IMG/VR virus record: IMGVR_UViG_3300004184_000006
Coordinates: 1-64,000 of that record
Source: a virus
Length of the DNA stretch: 64,000 nucleotides
Strand: one strand, 5' to 3'
Positions within the stretch are counted from its first letter, which is position 1; each line of letters begins with the position of its first letter. The position numbers were made by a program, and so were the translations under genes. This document shows, piece by piece, positions 35,406 through 43,202 of the stretch. The notes under the pieces were generated by a model. The model was not told the DNA's origin, ran no database searches, and was given only the letters and a program-made list of their open reading frames with translations.

Positions 35406-36299
35406 TTAACTCGCTACATCCCCTAGCCATAATTTTGTATATTGCTCACTACCACTTGAGTCTAGGCCGCCCTCGAACACATGAGCTGCTGTAATAACTG
35501 CATATTGACCAACGCCCTGTATGTCTATCACATCTCCCGCACAAATACGGGTATCAAAGGCTATTTTATTAATCTCCTTACGCCTTACCAGTACGCGCCC
35601 CATGTTCTGTAACTGCCTTTCATCCTTATTGGGTACAAAGGTAGATTTGCGGGTTTTTGTCTTGTTGCCATAAATGAAATTGCCGTTATCATCAATCGAG
35701 TAAAACGTAGGAATTTCATGACGCTCTAAAAATCCGCTGTCAAAGTCCTTTACTGAGCTGTTTGGCAAGCTCATGACAGGGGTTTGCTTCATCAAATCCT
35801 GCAATCTGAACAATGCCATTTTGCCATTTTTCCACCGAACAACCGCACCTTCTTCCTGTAAGGTCTTGGCAATATCAACCGTAGGATAATGGCCTGCATA
35901 GCAATAAAATCGCTTCACTGGCAGGTCGTTGTCGATAGCCTTTAAGGCTGCCCCGCTTGCTCGATAAATAGCCTGTATCGTGGTTTTTTCTTTGAGTATG
36001 GCGGTCTTTAGAATGAATGAAGCCTTGTAGACAGACTCCAGATAGGCGAATATCTCAATGAATGACATCTCATGTTCGCCTTGGCTTTGCCTGCCCGTTG
36101 GGGCTGCTGACTTGACGATATAAAATCGGTCGCTACCTGCGGTTATTGTTTGCCCTTCTGATAACAGCTTTCGCAATTCATTATCCACGCGAATGATCGC
36201 GTGCAATGTAGCAGGAATGGGAACTAGGTCTGAACGCAGGACGGCTGATTTTATTAAATCGCCGCGAATTTGTTTACCGTTCGATGGTATTAGTATCAT
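35406..36299 (-). CDS. Baseplate hub/tail protein
   Basis: 297 residues, beta-rich (RFYIVKSAAPTGRQSQGEHE; FYSIDDNGNFIYGNKT; RICAGDVIDIQGVGQYAVIT). Size and position next to spike and tail genes suggest a hub protein of the gp27/gpD type. The C-terminal NKIAFDTRICAGDVIDI segment resembles the end domain of such hubs. Inferred, not certain. Confidence 0.55.
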   Translation of the reverse strand: MILIPSNGKQIRGDLIKSAVLRSDLVPIPATLHAIIRVDNELRKLLSEGQTITAGSDRFYIVKSAAPTGRQSQGEHEMSFIEIFAYLESVYKASFILKTAILKEKTTIQAIYRASGAALKAIDNDLPVKRFYCYAGHYPTVDIAKTLQEEGAVVRWKNGKMALFRLQDLMKQTPVMSLPNSSVKDFDSGFLERHEIPTFYSIDDNGNFIYGNKTKTRKSTFVPNKDERQLQNMGRVLVRRKEINKIAFDTRICAGDVIDIQGVGQYAVITAAHVFEGGLDSSGSEQYTKLWLGDVAS

Positions 36300-36459
36300 T
36301 ATTCACAGCAATAGGTTCAAAATCAGGGCAGTCTGCCGCCCGTTTCCCTTGCCCTTGCCCTTGGATAATCACCTTATCGGTTGTAAATACCTGAGTATGC
36401 TTAACGCAATCCATTTTTACAGGGCATGAGCCGTTAGTACAGAAAAACCTGCTTTTCAT
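36274..36459 (-). CDS. Small Cys-rich protein
   Basis: 61 residues, four Cys (FFCTNGSCPVKMDCVKHTQ, ADCPDF), suggesting a zinc site. Its ATG overlaps the previous stop (ATGA) and it runs 26 bp into the hub-like gene. Confidence 0.5.
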   Translation of the reverse strand: MKSRFFCTNGSCPVKMDCVKHTQVFTTDKVIIQGQGQGKRAADCPDFEPIAVNNDTNTIER

Positions 36460-36572
36460 TGGTAACGCCTTTTTTTCCAGTTGCTATATGTCTTTTCACG
36501 CCCGCTAAATATAAAAAATATCAGCGTACAAAAGAGCAATACTATGAATATTGCAGTAGGGAAAAGCCTCAT
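36456..36572 (-). CDS. Small single-span membrane protein
   Basis: 38 residues. The ATG at 36572 overlaps the stop of the upstream gene (ATGA) and the stop overlaps the next ATG. One membrane helix (FPTAIFIVLLFCTLIFFIF) then a basic tail. Possible lysis accessory; unknown. Confidence 0.5.
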   Translation of the reverse strand: MRLFPTAIFIVLLFCTLIFFIFSGREKTYSNWKKRRYQ

Positions 36573-36982
36573 AAAATACTCACGACTGAGCATGAAAAAG
36601 CCTCGCGCTGCATATTCATCTCACACTGATTTATATCGCCTTGTATCTCAGCAACCGACCGACCGTAAACATCAACACCCAATGACCGACTGGCCTCAAG
36701 CAATACGGCATTTTCTTTCTCAACGTAATAGACAAACAGCGGGCTAATAATCGACCACTCACCAAGACTAATATCGGTTGCGCTGGTTATCGCTGGATAT
36801 GGCGTAGGTGGCACAGGAGCAGGTACGGAAATTGGAATCAATAAATGCACGTCCAATGCCGCGTACCCCTGATAAAAGCGCACAGCCTTTAAAGCAACGG
36901 CGGTTAAATCAGGAGTCTCAAGCATATTACCAGCTAGATGCTCTTCCATGTACCGCGTTACTAAATCAGCTATGGTAGCCAT
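36569..36982 (-). CDS. Head-tail connector-like protein, unknown
   Basis: 137 residues. Helical N-terminus (IADLVTRYMEEHLAGNM), a Pro-rich centre (PAPVPPTPYPAITS) and an acidic helical end. The size and the next-door tube-like gene fit a neck or completion protein. Assignment weak. Confidence 0.5.
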   Translation of the reverse strand: MATIADLVTRYMEEHLAGNMLETPDLTAVALKAVRFYQGYAALDVHLLIPISVPAPVPPTPYPAITSATDISLGEWSIISPLFVYYVEKENAVLLEASRSLGVDVYGRSVAEIQGDINQCEMNMQREAFSCSVVSIL

Positions 36983-37491
36983 TAGATGAACTGTGATGTA
37001 GCAGGGATGGTTTCACCGAAATAGTGATAGAACAATGTGCCGCTAATCATCAATGCTTGACTGCGGTTTTCCCAGTCTGTATCGGGGCTATCTGGCACAA
37101 AGAAACAGCCAGTGTAGCGTTTGCCGCCAACATGACGATCAGGCGTGCCGTGATACGCGATACAATCAAATTTACCCGCATTCTGCCCGCTGGTAGCAAG
37201 AATATCCAAGAAAGCCTGCTCAATAACATGCTTTTGCGTTTCGTAAAATGCCAAAGGCCCTTGCATTGCAACTTTTTGTTGTTGCTTTTCCCACCGATTA
37301 AAGCCAACAGGCATGGCTAGGTCAATTTCACCTGCCGCGCCCGCTTCTGCCCAAGGGCATTGCTTGGTTAAAACCCACAGGCTTTCATGACCTGCAATCT
37401 GTAAAGAAAAATCGGATGATATGGCGACCTGCCCAGCGGCAACTGACCTGTCATATAATAGTTTGGCATCGCTTAAAGAATTGTTCGCCAT
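36982..37491 (-). CDS. Tail tube-like protein
   Basis: 169 residues, the size of contractile tail tube proteins. Beta-rich with DFSLQIAGHESLWVLTKQCP, GEIDLAMPVGFNRWEK and SQALMISGTLFYHYFGE, an arrangement like gp19-type tube subunits. It lies in the tail operon. The 247-aa protein at 7.8 kb is an alternative tube candidate. Confidence 0.55.
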   Translation of the reverse strand: MANNSLSDAKLLYDRSVAAGQVAISSDFSLQIAGHESLWVLTKQCPWAEAGAAGEIDLAMPVGFNRWEKQQQKVAMQGPLAFYETQKHVIEQAFLDILATSGQNAGKFDCIAYHGTPDRHVGGKRYTGCFFVPDSPDTDWENRSQALMISGTLFYHYFGETIPATSQFI

Positions 37492-37510
37492 GTTTAAATC
37501 TCGCTTATGT

Positions 37511-37711
37511 TTAATGTTTCATGCAATTTGCAATCGTTTTGCAAATATTGTTAGTTCCGCTTATCACGCTGTTTAGTCGGTCTAAAACCTCCTTAACCAG
37601 CTTGTAATCGCCTTCTTTGTTCTTTTTCCACCCTTCGTAGGCCTTGCTATTGAATGCCTTATCGACAATGCTCATAGGTAATTCCAATGCGCTATTTATC
37701 GGGGTATTCAT
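37511..37711 (-). CDS. Small unknown protein
   Basis: 66 residues, helical and Lys-rich, no clear Shine-Dalgarno. Position between tail genes supports it weakly. Confidence 0.42.
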   Translation of the reverse strand: MNTPINSALELPMSIVDKAFNSKAYEGWKKNKEGDYKLVKEVLDRLNSVISGTNNICKTIANCMKH

Positions 37712-37736
37712 GTACAGGCTAAGATTAACTACTGCG

Positions 37737-38510
37737 TTAATTTGATCGCTTAGCCAGCTCTCTCGCTGACTTCGATAAACAGGAATGGGGGCGAAATCGT
37801 GTTGGCATTAAATCCAACTCACCCCCTTGCTCATCGCTTGTTTTTGCGGGTAATACGCAAATTCCGTACTGGTCAAAATCAATGGAAACCATGTGGTCCA
37901 GTTTTGGCCTATGGATTCGATAGGCCAGCATCAATGTCTCAAAATCGCTATCTGGATAGGCTAGAAAGGTATTGATGCGATTCTCTAGCCAGTTGTCCAA
38001 GTCCTGTTCTAAATCAAATTTAACGGGCTTTTCATTTTCAGCTATCAGTTGCGCAGCCATACCGCCGACCAACCAGTGCAAGTAACCATCATGGCTAAAT
38101 GAGGTAGTAAGGCGTTCAATTGATTCCGCCATTGCGCCTGTCAAGTGCTGGATAAACCATTTATCACCGCCGTGTTCACCCAACTCAACGCGGGTAAAAT
38201 CAGGCGATAGGTTTAATTCAAAGTCCAGATAGTCATGATAAAAACTATTGTTGCTTGCAGGGAAATTAGGGCCATCCAATCTGGTGTAGGACATATACCA
38301 ACTAACCGCTGTTATGCGCTCCTGAGCTGTCCAATTAATGGGGTCATCATCAACACCCTTAACTGACTTAATCGCATGTCTTAGTAACTGTGTCGTGGTG
38401 GACTCAAGTTTGGTGGCATCAATGCCAGCTAATTCAATCGCTTGGTTAAAGGTCAATTCCTTTAGCTCTATCGTGAATCGGTTGGTGCGCAATTGAGGTA
38501 GGGTTATCAC
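37737..38510 (-). CDS. Tail-module protein, possible assembly factor
   Basis: 257 residues, first gene of the operon. N-terminus MITLPQLRTNRFTIELKELT, then helical and acidic. Such acidic proteins near the tail genes are often assembly chaperones. No motif confirms it. Confidence 0.55.
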   Translation of the reverse strand: MITLPQLRTNRFTIELKELTFNQAIELAGIDATKLESTTTQLLRHAIKSVKGVDDDPINWTAQERITAVSWYMSYTRLDGPNFPASNNSFYHDYLDFELNLSPDFTRVELGEHGGDKWFIQHLTGAMAESIERLTTSFSHDGYLHWLVGGMAAQLIAENEKPVKFDLEQDLDNWLENRINTFLAYPDSDFETLMLAYRIHRPKLDHMVSIDFDQYGICVLPAKTSDEQGGELDLMPTRFRPHSCLSKSARELAKRSN

Positions 38511-38542
38511 AGGATTCCGTTACTAAGGTTTGGATTAGCAAC

Positions 38543-38581
38543 AGTTTAATGAATGGATACATGGATAAATGGCGGGTTTTT
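38543..38581 (-). promoter_or_regulatory. Late promoter, copy 6
   Basis: Minus strand: AAAAACCC (38581-38574) plus GC, 23 bp, -10 TAAACT (38548-38543). Drives the tail operon to 35.4 kb. Confidence 0.8.
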
Positions 38582-38596
38582 CTTTTTTGGCGGGCA

Positions 38597-38624
38597 TAAA
38601 AAAACCGCCGTGAAGCGGTTTCTT
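38597..38624. terminator. Intrinsic terminator after the Rha gene
   Basis: AAAAAAACCGC-CGTGAA-GCGGTTTCTTT, symmetric. It insulates the Rha gene from the tail operon promoter 16 bp downstream of it. Confidence 0.8.
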
Positions 38625-38637
38625 TAGTTTGATTAAG

Positions 38638-39327
38638 CTATGCAACTGCTTCCAGCTTGGCTACGCGATAGCGTTTTTCAAAATACACCTGTCCCTTCCC
38701 TGTGATAAGTGTTTTAAAGCTTGGGTGCGATACGCCGTTATTATCAACGTGAGGCGTTTGCTCAATGGAAACCAGTAGCCCCCTGTCAATTGCGCTTTGA
38801 TACGGGCGGTTGTTTGCCATTAAGAATTTATCATTGCGTAGCAGCATGAACAGCCTATTCTGGCCTGTACCGATAACCTTGGCGAAATCACCAACTGATA
38901 CCTTGCCATCGGTATTGCGCACCGCTTCGGCAAACTCAACTTTTGGCTTGTCTGATTCTATTTTTAATTGCAGGGATTGTTTTTCGGTTTCTGATTGCAC
39001 TAATGCAGTAAGTGCTTCAAGGTAGCTTGTGGGTAGTTTTGGCTGTACGGCCTCAAGCTCTAGCCATCTATCAACTATAGCCGCCCTATATTTGACTGAA
39101 TAACCGCTAACCAGAATATCGCATTCTCTGCGCGGAAGGTTAAAACATGGTAAATCCTTGTTTTGCTTTGATTTATAAGAGCCGCGAAAAACCGCGTGTC
39201 CTATTTCAAGCTCATCAAGCATTTTGCGAATATCGACAAGAACCTTGTCATGGTCTTTTTCTGTCAGCTTAGCAATCTCTAAAGATGACATGGTTTGTGT
39301 GGCCGTGGTGCTTAGTAAATTTTGCAT
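38638..39327 (-). CDS. Rha-type antirepressor/regulator with KilA-C-like C-terminus
   Basis: 229 residues. Residues about 10-95 match the Rha domain (MSSLEIAKLTEKDHDKVLVD, CFNLPRRECDILVSGYSVKYR, RAAIVDRWLELE). Residues about 115-225 match the phage antirepressor KilAC domain (VEFAEAVRNTDGKVSVGDFAKV, ...RLFMLLRN, KTLITGKGQVYFEKRY). Rha proteins interfere with lysogeny or host regulation. It stands alone between two late operons with its own upstream region and terminator, so it is a moron likely controlled separately. Confidence 0.85.
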   Translation of the reverse strand: MQNLLSTTATQTMSSLEIAKLTEKDHDKVLVDIRKMLDELEIGHAVFRGSYKSKQNKDLPCFNLPRRECDILVSGYSVKYRAAIVDRWLELEAVQPKLPTSYLEALTALVQSETEKQSLQLKIESDKPKVEFAEAVRNTDGKVSVGDFAKVIGTGQNRLFMLLRNDKFLMANNRPYQSAIDRGLLVSIEQTPHVDNNGVSHPSFKTLITGKGQVYFEKRYRVAKLEAVA

Positions 39328-39338
39328 TTGATAACCTT

Positions 39339-39390
39339 TTGAACGATAGGTTGTTGAACGATAGTGGAGTACGGAGGTCCTTGTTCAAGG
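39339..39390. promoter_or_regulatory. Repeat-rich upstream region of the Rha gene
   Basis: TTGAACGATAG occurs twice, 15 bp apart (39339-39349 and 39354-39364), then the inverted repeat CCTTG-TT-CAAGG (39379-39390). No late promoter box is present. Likely operator sites. Confidence 0.5.
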
Positions 39391-39440
39391 GATTTTCAGC
39401 CGCTAAGCCTATCCGTACAGGTTTATTGTATCACTAAAGC

Positions 39441-40226
39441 TTATTTTTTGTTTCTAAATTTAGACCAATCATCTTTATCAATGGCTGTTAATGAATTTAG
39501 CTTAATTTGCACGGTTAAACTGGTAAAGTCGCCGTTCTTATCAACTGGTGACGCGGTGTCAAAGCTAACGCTCTCGATTACCATAGGGCTTATGGTCATG
39601 CCCTTATAATTCAAGGCAATCATTACAGGTGACTTAGAAGGCAACAGCACATTAATTGCATCCTCTTTGCCTTTTATGCCATCAATACCCCTGCTTAATA
39701 GCGTGGATTGGTCAGCTAGTTTTTGTGGAAGCGACCATGCCATAATTTGCGACAGTGGTGACATAACTTCCATCTTTGGATCACGCCACGCCCTAAAGAA
39801 CAGGTTTATCGGGTAATCTAAAGGCGGCATTCCACTGAAAACTTGGACGCTGTTCAGTTTTGTAATGCCCGTGCGCCCCTCAAACTGCTTAAGGAAGTCA
39901 CCTGCTTCTTTGCCAGATTTTGACTCCTTACCCTGCAATGCATCAACAACGGGTTGCAATGCCCCGCTTTGTAACATCGCCAAGAGCATGGGGGCTTTAG
40001 ATTCAGCCCCCGAACTTTCAAAAGGCGATTGCCAGTTCAAAGAAACACTTAACTGTGCGCCGTCCACTAGCGGTGCTTTTACAGTTATGTCCTCAGTCCC
40101 TTTGGGACGCTTACCATCACGATCAACCTCATAGATAGTAGCAATCAAATGAGGCGATAAGCCATCCCACAACGAACTCAGTGCTGGAGTAGTAGGCTTA
40201 TCTTGTTGACCGTTTTGAACTGGCAT
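39441..40226 (-). CDS. Tail/baseplate structural protein
   Basis: 261 residues, last gene of the capsid/sheath operon. C-terminal part beta-rich (SPVMIALNYKGMTISPMVIE, SLTVQIKLNSLTAI) like tube or baseplate-cap proteins. Exact role not assignable. Confidence 0.5.
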   Translation of the reverse strand: MPVQNGQQDKPTTPALSSLWDGLSPHLIATIYEVDRDGKRPKGTEDITVKAPLVDGAQLSVSLNWQSPFESSGAESKAPMLLAMLQSGALQPVVDALQGKESKSGKEAGDFLKQFEGRTGITKLNSVQVFSGMPPLDYPINLFFRAWRDPKMEVMSPLSQIMAWSLPQKLADQSTLLSRGIDGIKGKEDAINVLLPSKSPVMIALNYKGMTISPMVIESVSFDTASPVDKNGDFTSLTVQIKLNSLTAIDKDDWSKFRNKK

Positions 40227-40232
40227 AAACCG

Positions 40233-40937
40233 TTATTTCAAGCCAGTTTTAACGCGCATACGCATTGACTTAGCTCGCTTCATCATCGCGCCCGCGCTAT
40301 GGCTTTTCATGCCAGCTTTGCGGATTGCCGCTTTTTGTGCGCCTGACAAATGAACAGAACCGCTGATACGCTTGTTAATGCGTACTTTTTTGCCGCCGCG
40401 AATCACTGTACGTTTTTTGTACACTGCATCAAGAATTTCATCTTCAACGCTACGCGAACCCGCCTTATCAAGAAAAGCGAATGAGTCCATATCGTCACCC
40501 GCCGCGTCGTCATCTGGCAGTTCTTCAATGAGCAAATCACGAACACGGTTAGCCGTTTCTTCGTCATCTAGTACATTAATCGCATCAGCCTCATCAACGC
40601 CGTGTAACAGCATATAATCAACTGCAAACCCAGCAACAATATCAAAAGCGTCAGCTTCGTCTTCGTCGATTTCGCCATTTTTGTTAGCATCAATAATGCC
40701 GATAAGTAATGCCTGCAATCTGTCTGCAAACGTCTCGCCTTCTGCTAACGGAACATCCGCGTCTGCCCATTGCTGGATAGCCGCCGCCGCTTTCAGCTTT
40801 AAGTCTGAAACAGCATAATCCGCTACGCCATCTAAAAATGGCTGTTCTTTTTCTTTTTTACCAGTGTCACAGCCATCCAAGATAGGCTTATCCTTTCTTA
40901 GTAGTCTGGCTCTGGCTTCTTCCGTTAAAAATCCCAT
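40233..40937 (-). CDS. Virion-operon protein with a canonical EF-hand loop
   Basis: 234 residues between sheath and a tail gene. Residues 83-94 (DANKNGEIDEDE) satisfy the EF-hand calcium loop: D1, N3, N5, G6, I8 and E12. A very acidic middle follows (LPDDDAAGDDMDSF), then a very basic C-terminal third (170-234) full of Lys and Arg. The layout suggests a calcium-sensitive scaffold or assembly protein or a packaged basic protein; function unknown. Confidence 0.6.
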   Translation of the reverse strand: MGFLTEEARARLLRKDKPILDGCDTGKKEKEQPFLDGVADYAVSDLKLKAAAAIQQWADADVPLAEGETFADRLQALLIGIIDANKNGEIDEDEADAFDIVAGFAVDYMLLHGVDEADAINVLDDEETANRVRDLLIEELPDDDAAGDDMDSFAFLDKAGSRSVEDEILDAVYKKRTVIRGGKKVRINKRISGSVHLSGAQKAAIRKAGMKSHSAGAMMKRAKSMRMRVKTGLK

Positions 40938-40940
40938 CTG

Positions 40941-42797
40941 TTACACCAATGTTTGAGTTAGGTAAATTTGTCTGGTCGTGCCGACAAAGCAGGGGTAAAT
41001 GTTTATGACAACCGCATCAACCAGTACGCCATGCGGTGCAACTTCATAGGCAAAGTAGTCAGTCGCAAATGACGGATTAGTTTCGCTTGGTTCAGTCACC
41101 CAGCCAGCGGCATATAAGTCAGCTCGCATTTGATGCAGGAACTCACCCATTTTTTTAACAACGGTATTGATGTCTTTTTGCAGAATGTCTTTACCGTAAC
41201 GGGTAATTCTTTCCTGTACATCAACCGACATATCAATGACTGAGAATAGCTTGCGCTTGCTGTTAGATACCGCCGCGCCTGTTAATGAGTCAAAGAATAC
41301 ATAACGGAATCCGCCTGTGTAAGTCTCACCAATGACAGGGTTGATATGCGCCTTTGCCAAGTCGTTTTTATCAAAGTTTGTAACCTGAACAAGTTGCGTG
41401 ATGTTTTGGTTGTACAAAGGATAATCGCGCCCTGCAATCGGGTTTTTCTTATTTTCACAGTAGCCACGCGCGTTTTTCATCGCGTTTCTACGACATGCGT
41501 AAGCAATCAGCAACGTGGCCCTACCAATGATGGTCTTGCCATTAATACCTGTTGGATCGGTCAACTTTAAAGGCGACCAATAAGCAGGCACTAAATCGGA
41601 TGATTCGTAGTTGCCACCGATGTTCAATTGCTCATAAAACGCAATAGCGGCATCTTTTGTTAAGCTACCTGAAATATCAATCGCCAGAATACGGTTTGTG
41701 TCATACGCCAACTGGACCAATTGAGCAATCAAAGCGGGGGCTTGTGAGCCGCCAGAACTGATATAGCCGTAGTTCAGGTTAGTGTTGTGCAACAAGACAC
41801 GCGCTGCCGAATAATCGGCTGTCGTGTAGCCTGTACCGCCCTCAGTGAAGCAAACCAGCACGCCAGATTTTGACCATGCAGGTTGACCGCTGACACCATA
41901 CCCGTAAGCTGGAGAGCCAACAGGAATACTGGTAATGGTTGCACCAACACTAACCTCTACCGCGTCAGTTTGCTGACTAACAACATCAGGAAGGTAAATG
42001 GAGTTTTGATAATCATCAAGTGCCGCTGGATCAAGTGAGCCAGTGAAGTCATACAGCGGGTTATTGTCTTTGTCTTTAATAACGAGACGAATAACACCGT
42101 TGGCCGCGCTTACACCGCCTACCCGTTTATCTTCGGCATGAATTTCACACTGAATGCCGTCGTTAAAGCACTCAAGATGCTTAATGGCTAAAAGATAAGG
42201 CGTTACTGGAATAGTTGTTACTGCCGACCATGCAATAGGGTTAGCAATACTAATAGTAGGGGCAACTGTATAGCCTGTGCCGCCCGCTGAAATAGTCACG
42301 CCAGTAATAACGCCAGCCGTAGCGGTAATAGTACCCACTGCGCCCGTGCCAACACCTGTAAAGGTCAGTGTTTGACCTGTCACATAGCCCGTACCACCAT
42401 TAGTGATGGTAACGGATGACTGAACAACGCCAGCAAGCACGGTTGGCGTTAGAACAGCTCCAACACCCATAGTCGCTACAGCATACTTAACGACCGCCGA
42501 ACTGGTTACTAACCGCTGAACGACTGCCTCATACGCACCTTTGTTCAAGGCCTCTATGATATGCACCCACGCTTCATTTAGCGCGGATAATCGCATAGTT
42601 TCGCCTTTGCCTAATTTCTTGTAGGCATTAGACCGATTAACAGCAAACGGTTTGTCTATGCGACCGCGTGTCAATCGACACATGATCGCAAAGTTTTGGT
42701 CATAATTATCAACCGTTGGCGTTTCTGAGCGATCTTGGAGCGGGTTGTACTGGACACCCGACTCCGCGCCTAATTGTCTAACAAATGATACTGTCAT
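40941..42797 (-). CDS. Tail sheath protein
   Basis: 618 residues. C-terminal two thirds are sheath-like (LLIAYACRRNAMKNARGYCE, YRYVFFDSLTG-type strand, FSVIDMSVDVQERITRYGKD, MRADLYAAGWVTEPSE). An insert at about 125-185 has two GGTGY units (ITNGGTGYVTGQTLTFTGVG and VTISAGGTGYTVAPTISI), a Gly-rich beta motif common in virion surface domains, probably exposed on the sheath. It contracts to drive the tube. It lies between capsid and tail genes. Confidence 0.72.
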   Translation of the reverse strand: MTVSFVRQLGAESGVQYNPLQDRSETPTVDNYDQNFAIMCRLTRGRIDKPFAVNRSNAYKKLGKGETMRLSALNEAWVHIIEALNKGAYEAVVQRLVTSSAVVKYAVATMGVGAVLTPTVLAGVVQSSVTITNGGTGYVTGQTLTFTGVGTGAVGTITATAGVITGVTISAGGTGYTVAPTISIANPIAWSAVTTIPVTPYLLAIKHLECFNDGIQCEIHAEDKRVGGVSAANGVIRLVIKDKDNNPLYDFTGSLDPAALDDYQNSIYLPDVVSQQTDAVEVSVGATITSIPVGSPAYGYGVSGQPAWSKSGVLVCFTEGGTGYTTADYSAARVLLHNTNLNYGYISSGGSQAPALIAQLVQLAYDTNRILAIDISGSLTKDAAIAFYEQLNIGGNYESSDLVPAYWSPLKLTDPTGINGKTIIGRATLLIAYACRRNAMKNARGYCENKKNPIAGRDYPLYNQNITQLVQVTNFDKNDLAKAHINPVIGETYTGGFRYVFFDSLTGAAVSNSKRKLFSVIDMSVDVQERITRYGKDILQKDINTVVKKMGEFLHQMRADLYAAGWVTEPSETNPSFATDYFAYEVAPHGVLVDAVVINIYPCFVGTTRQIYLTQTLV

Positions 42798-42799
42798 TG

Positions 42800-43201
42800 T
42801 TATTTAGCCTTGGCTTTTACACCTGTTGTAACGCCGCTTTCAACTACTGGATCGACCACTGGGTCAACCACGTCTAACACAGGGGCGGCATCTTCCATTA
42901 AGCTGATTTCAATCAACGCCTCGCGTCGATTTAGCTCGGCGATTGCCTCTGCATCACTGACAAAGCGGTGTAGCTCGTCAATAGATGCAAAATTAATCAG
43001 CGTGCTTTTGCCGCTGTCGTCATAACAGGGTGTTAAATGCACACCTTTGAAAACGACAGGGAAATCAGCCAGATTCGTCACCGTAAGCGACAAAGGGAAG
43101 CTTTCTGGAGAAAATGACTTGTTGACGCTTTCACTTGCACTAATGCCAGCAAGTGCCGCAAGACCAATAATCAGAGAGATTTTTTTATATTTTGTATTCA
43201 T
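42800..43201 (-). CDS. Head-tail region protein with hydrophobic N-terminus
   Basis: 133 residues following the capsid gene. N-terminal hydrophobic stretch (KISLIIGLAALAGISASES) could be a signal or anchor, unusual for a virion protein. C-terminus carries the short repeat VVDPVVDPVV. Function unknown. Confidence 0.5.
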   Translation of the reverse strand: MNTKYKKISLIIGLAALAGISASESVNKSFSPESFPLSLTVTNLADFPVVFKGVHLTPCYDDSGKSTLINFASIDELHRFVSDAEAIAELNRREALIEISLMEDAAPVLDVVDPVVDPVVESGVTTGVKAKAK

Positions 43202-43202
43202 G

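Noticed and set aside
41439-41446. AAAAACCC box on the minus strand within the sheath gene
   Set aside because: The -10 position (TACAAC) is weak and it lies inside coding sequence with no gene start downstream.
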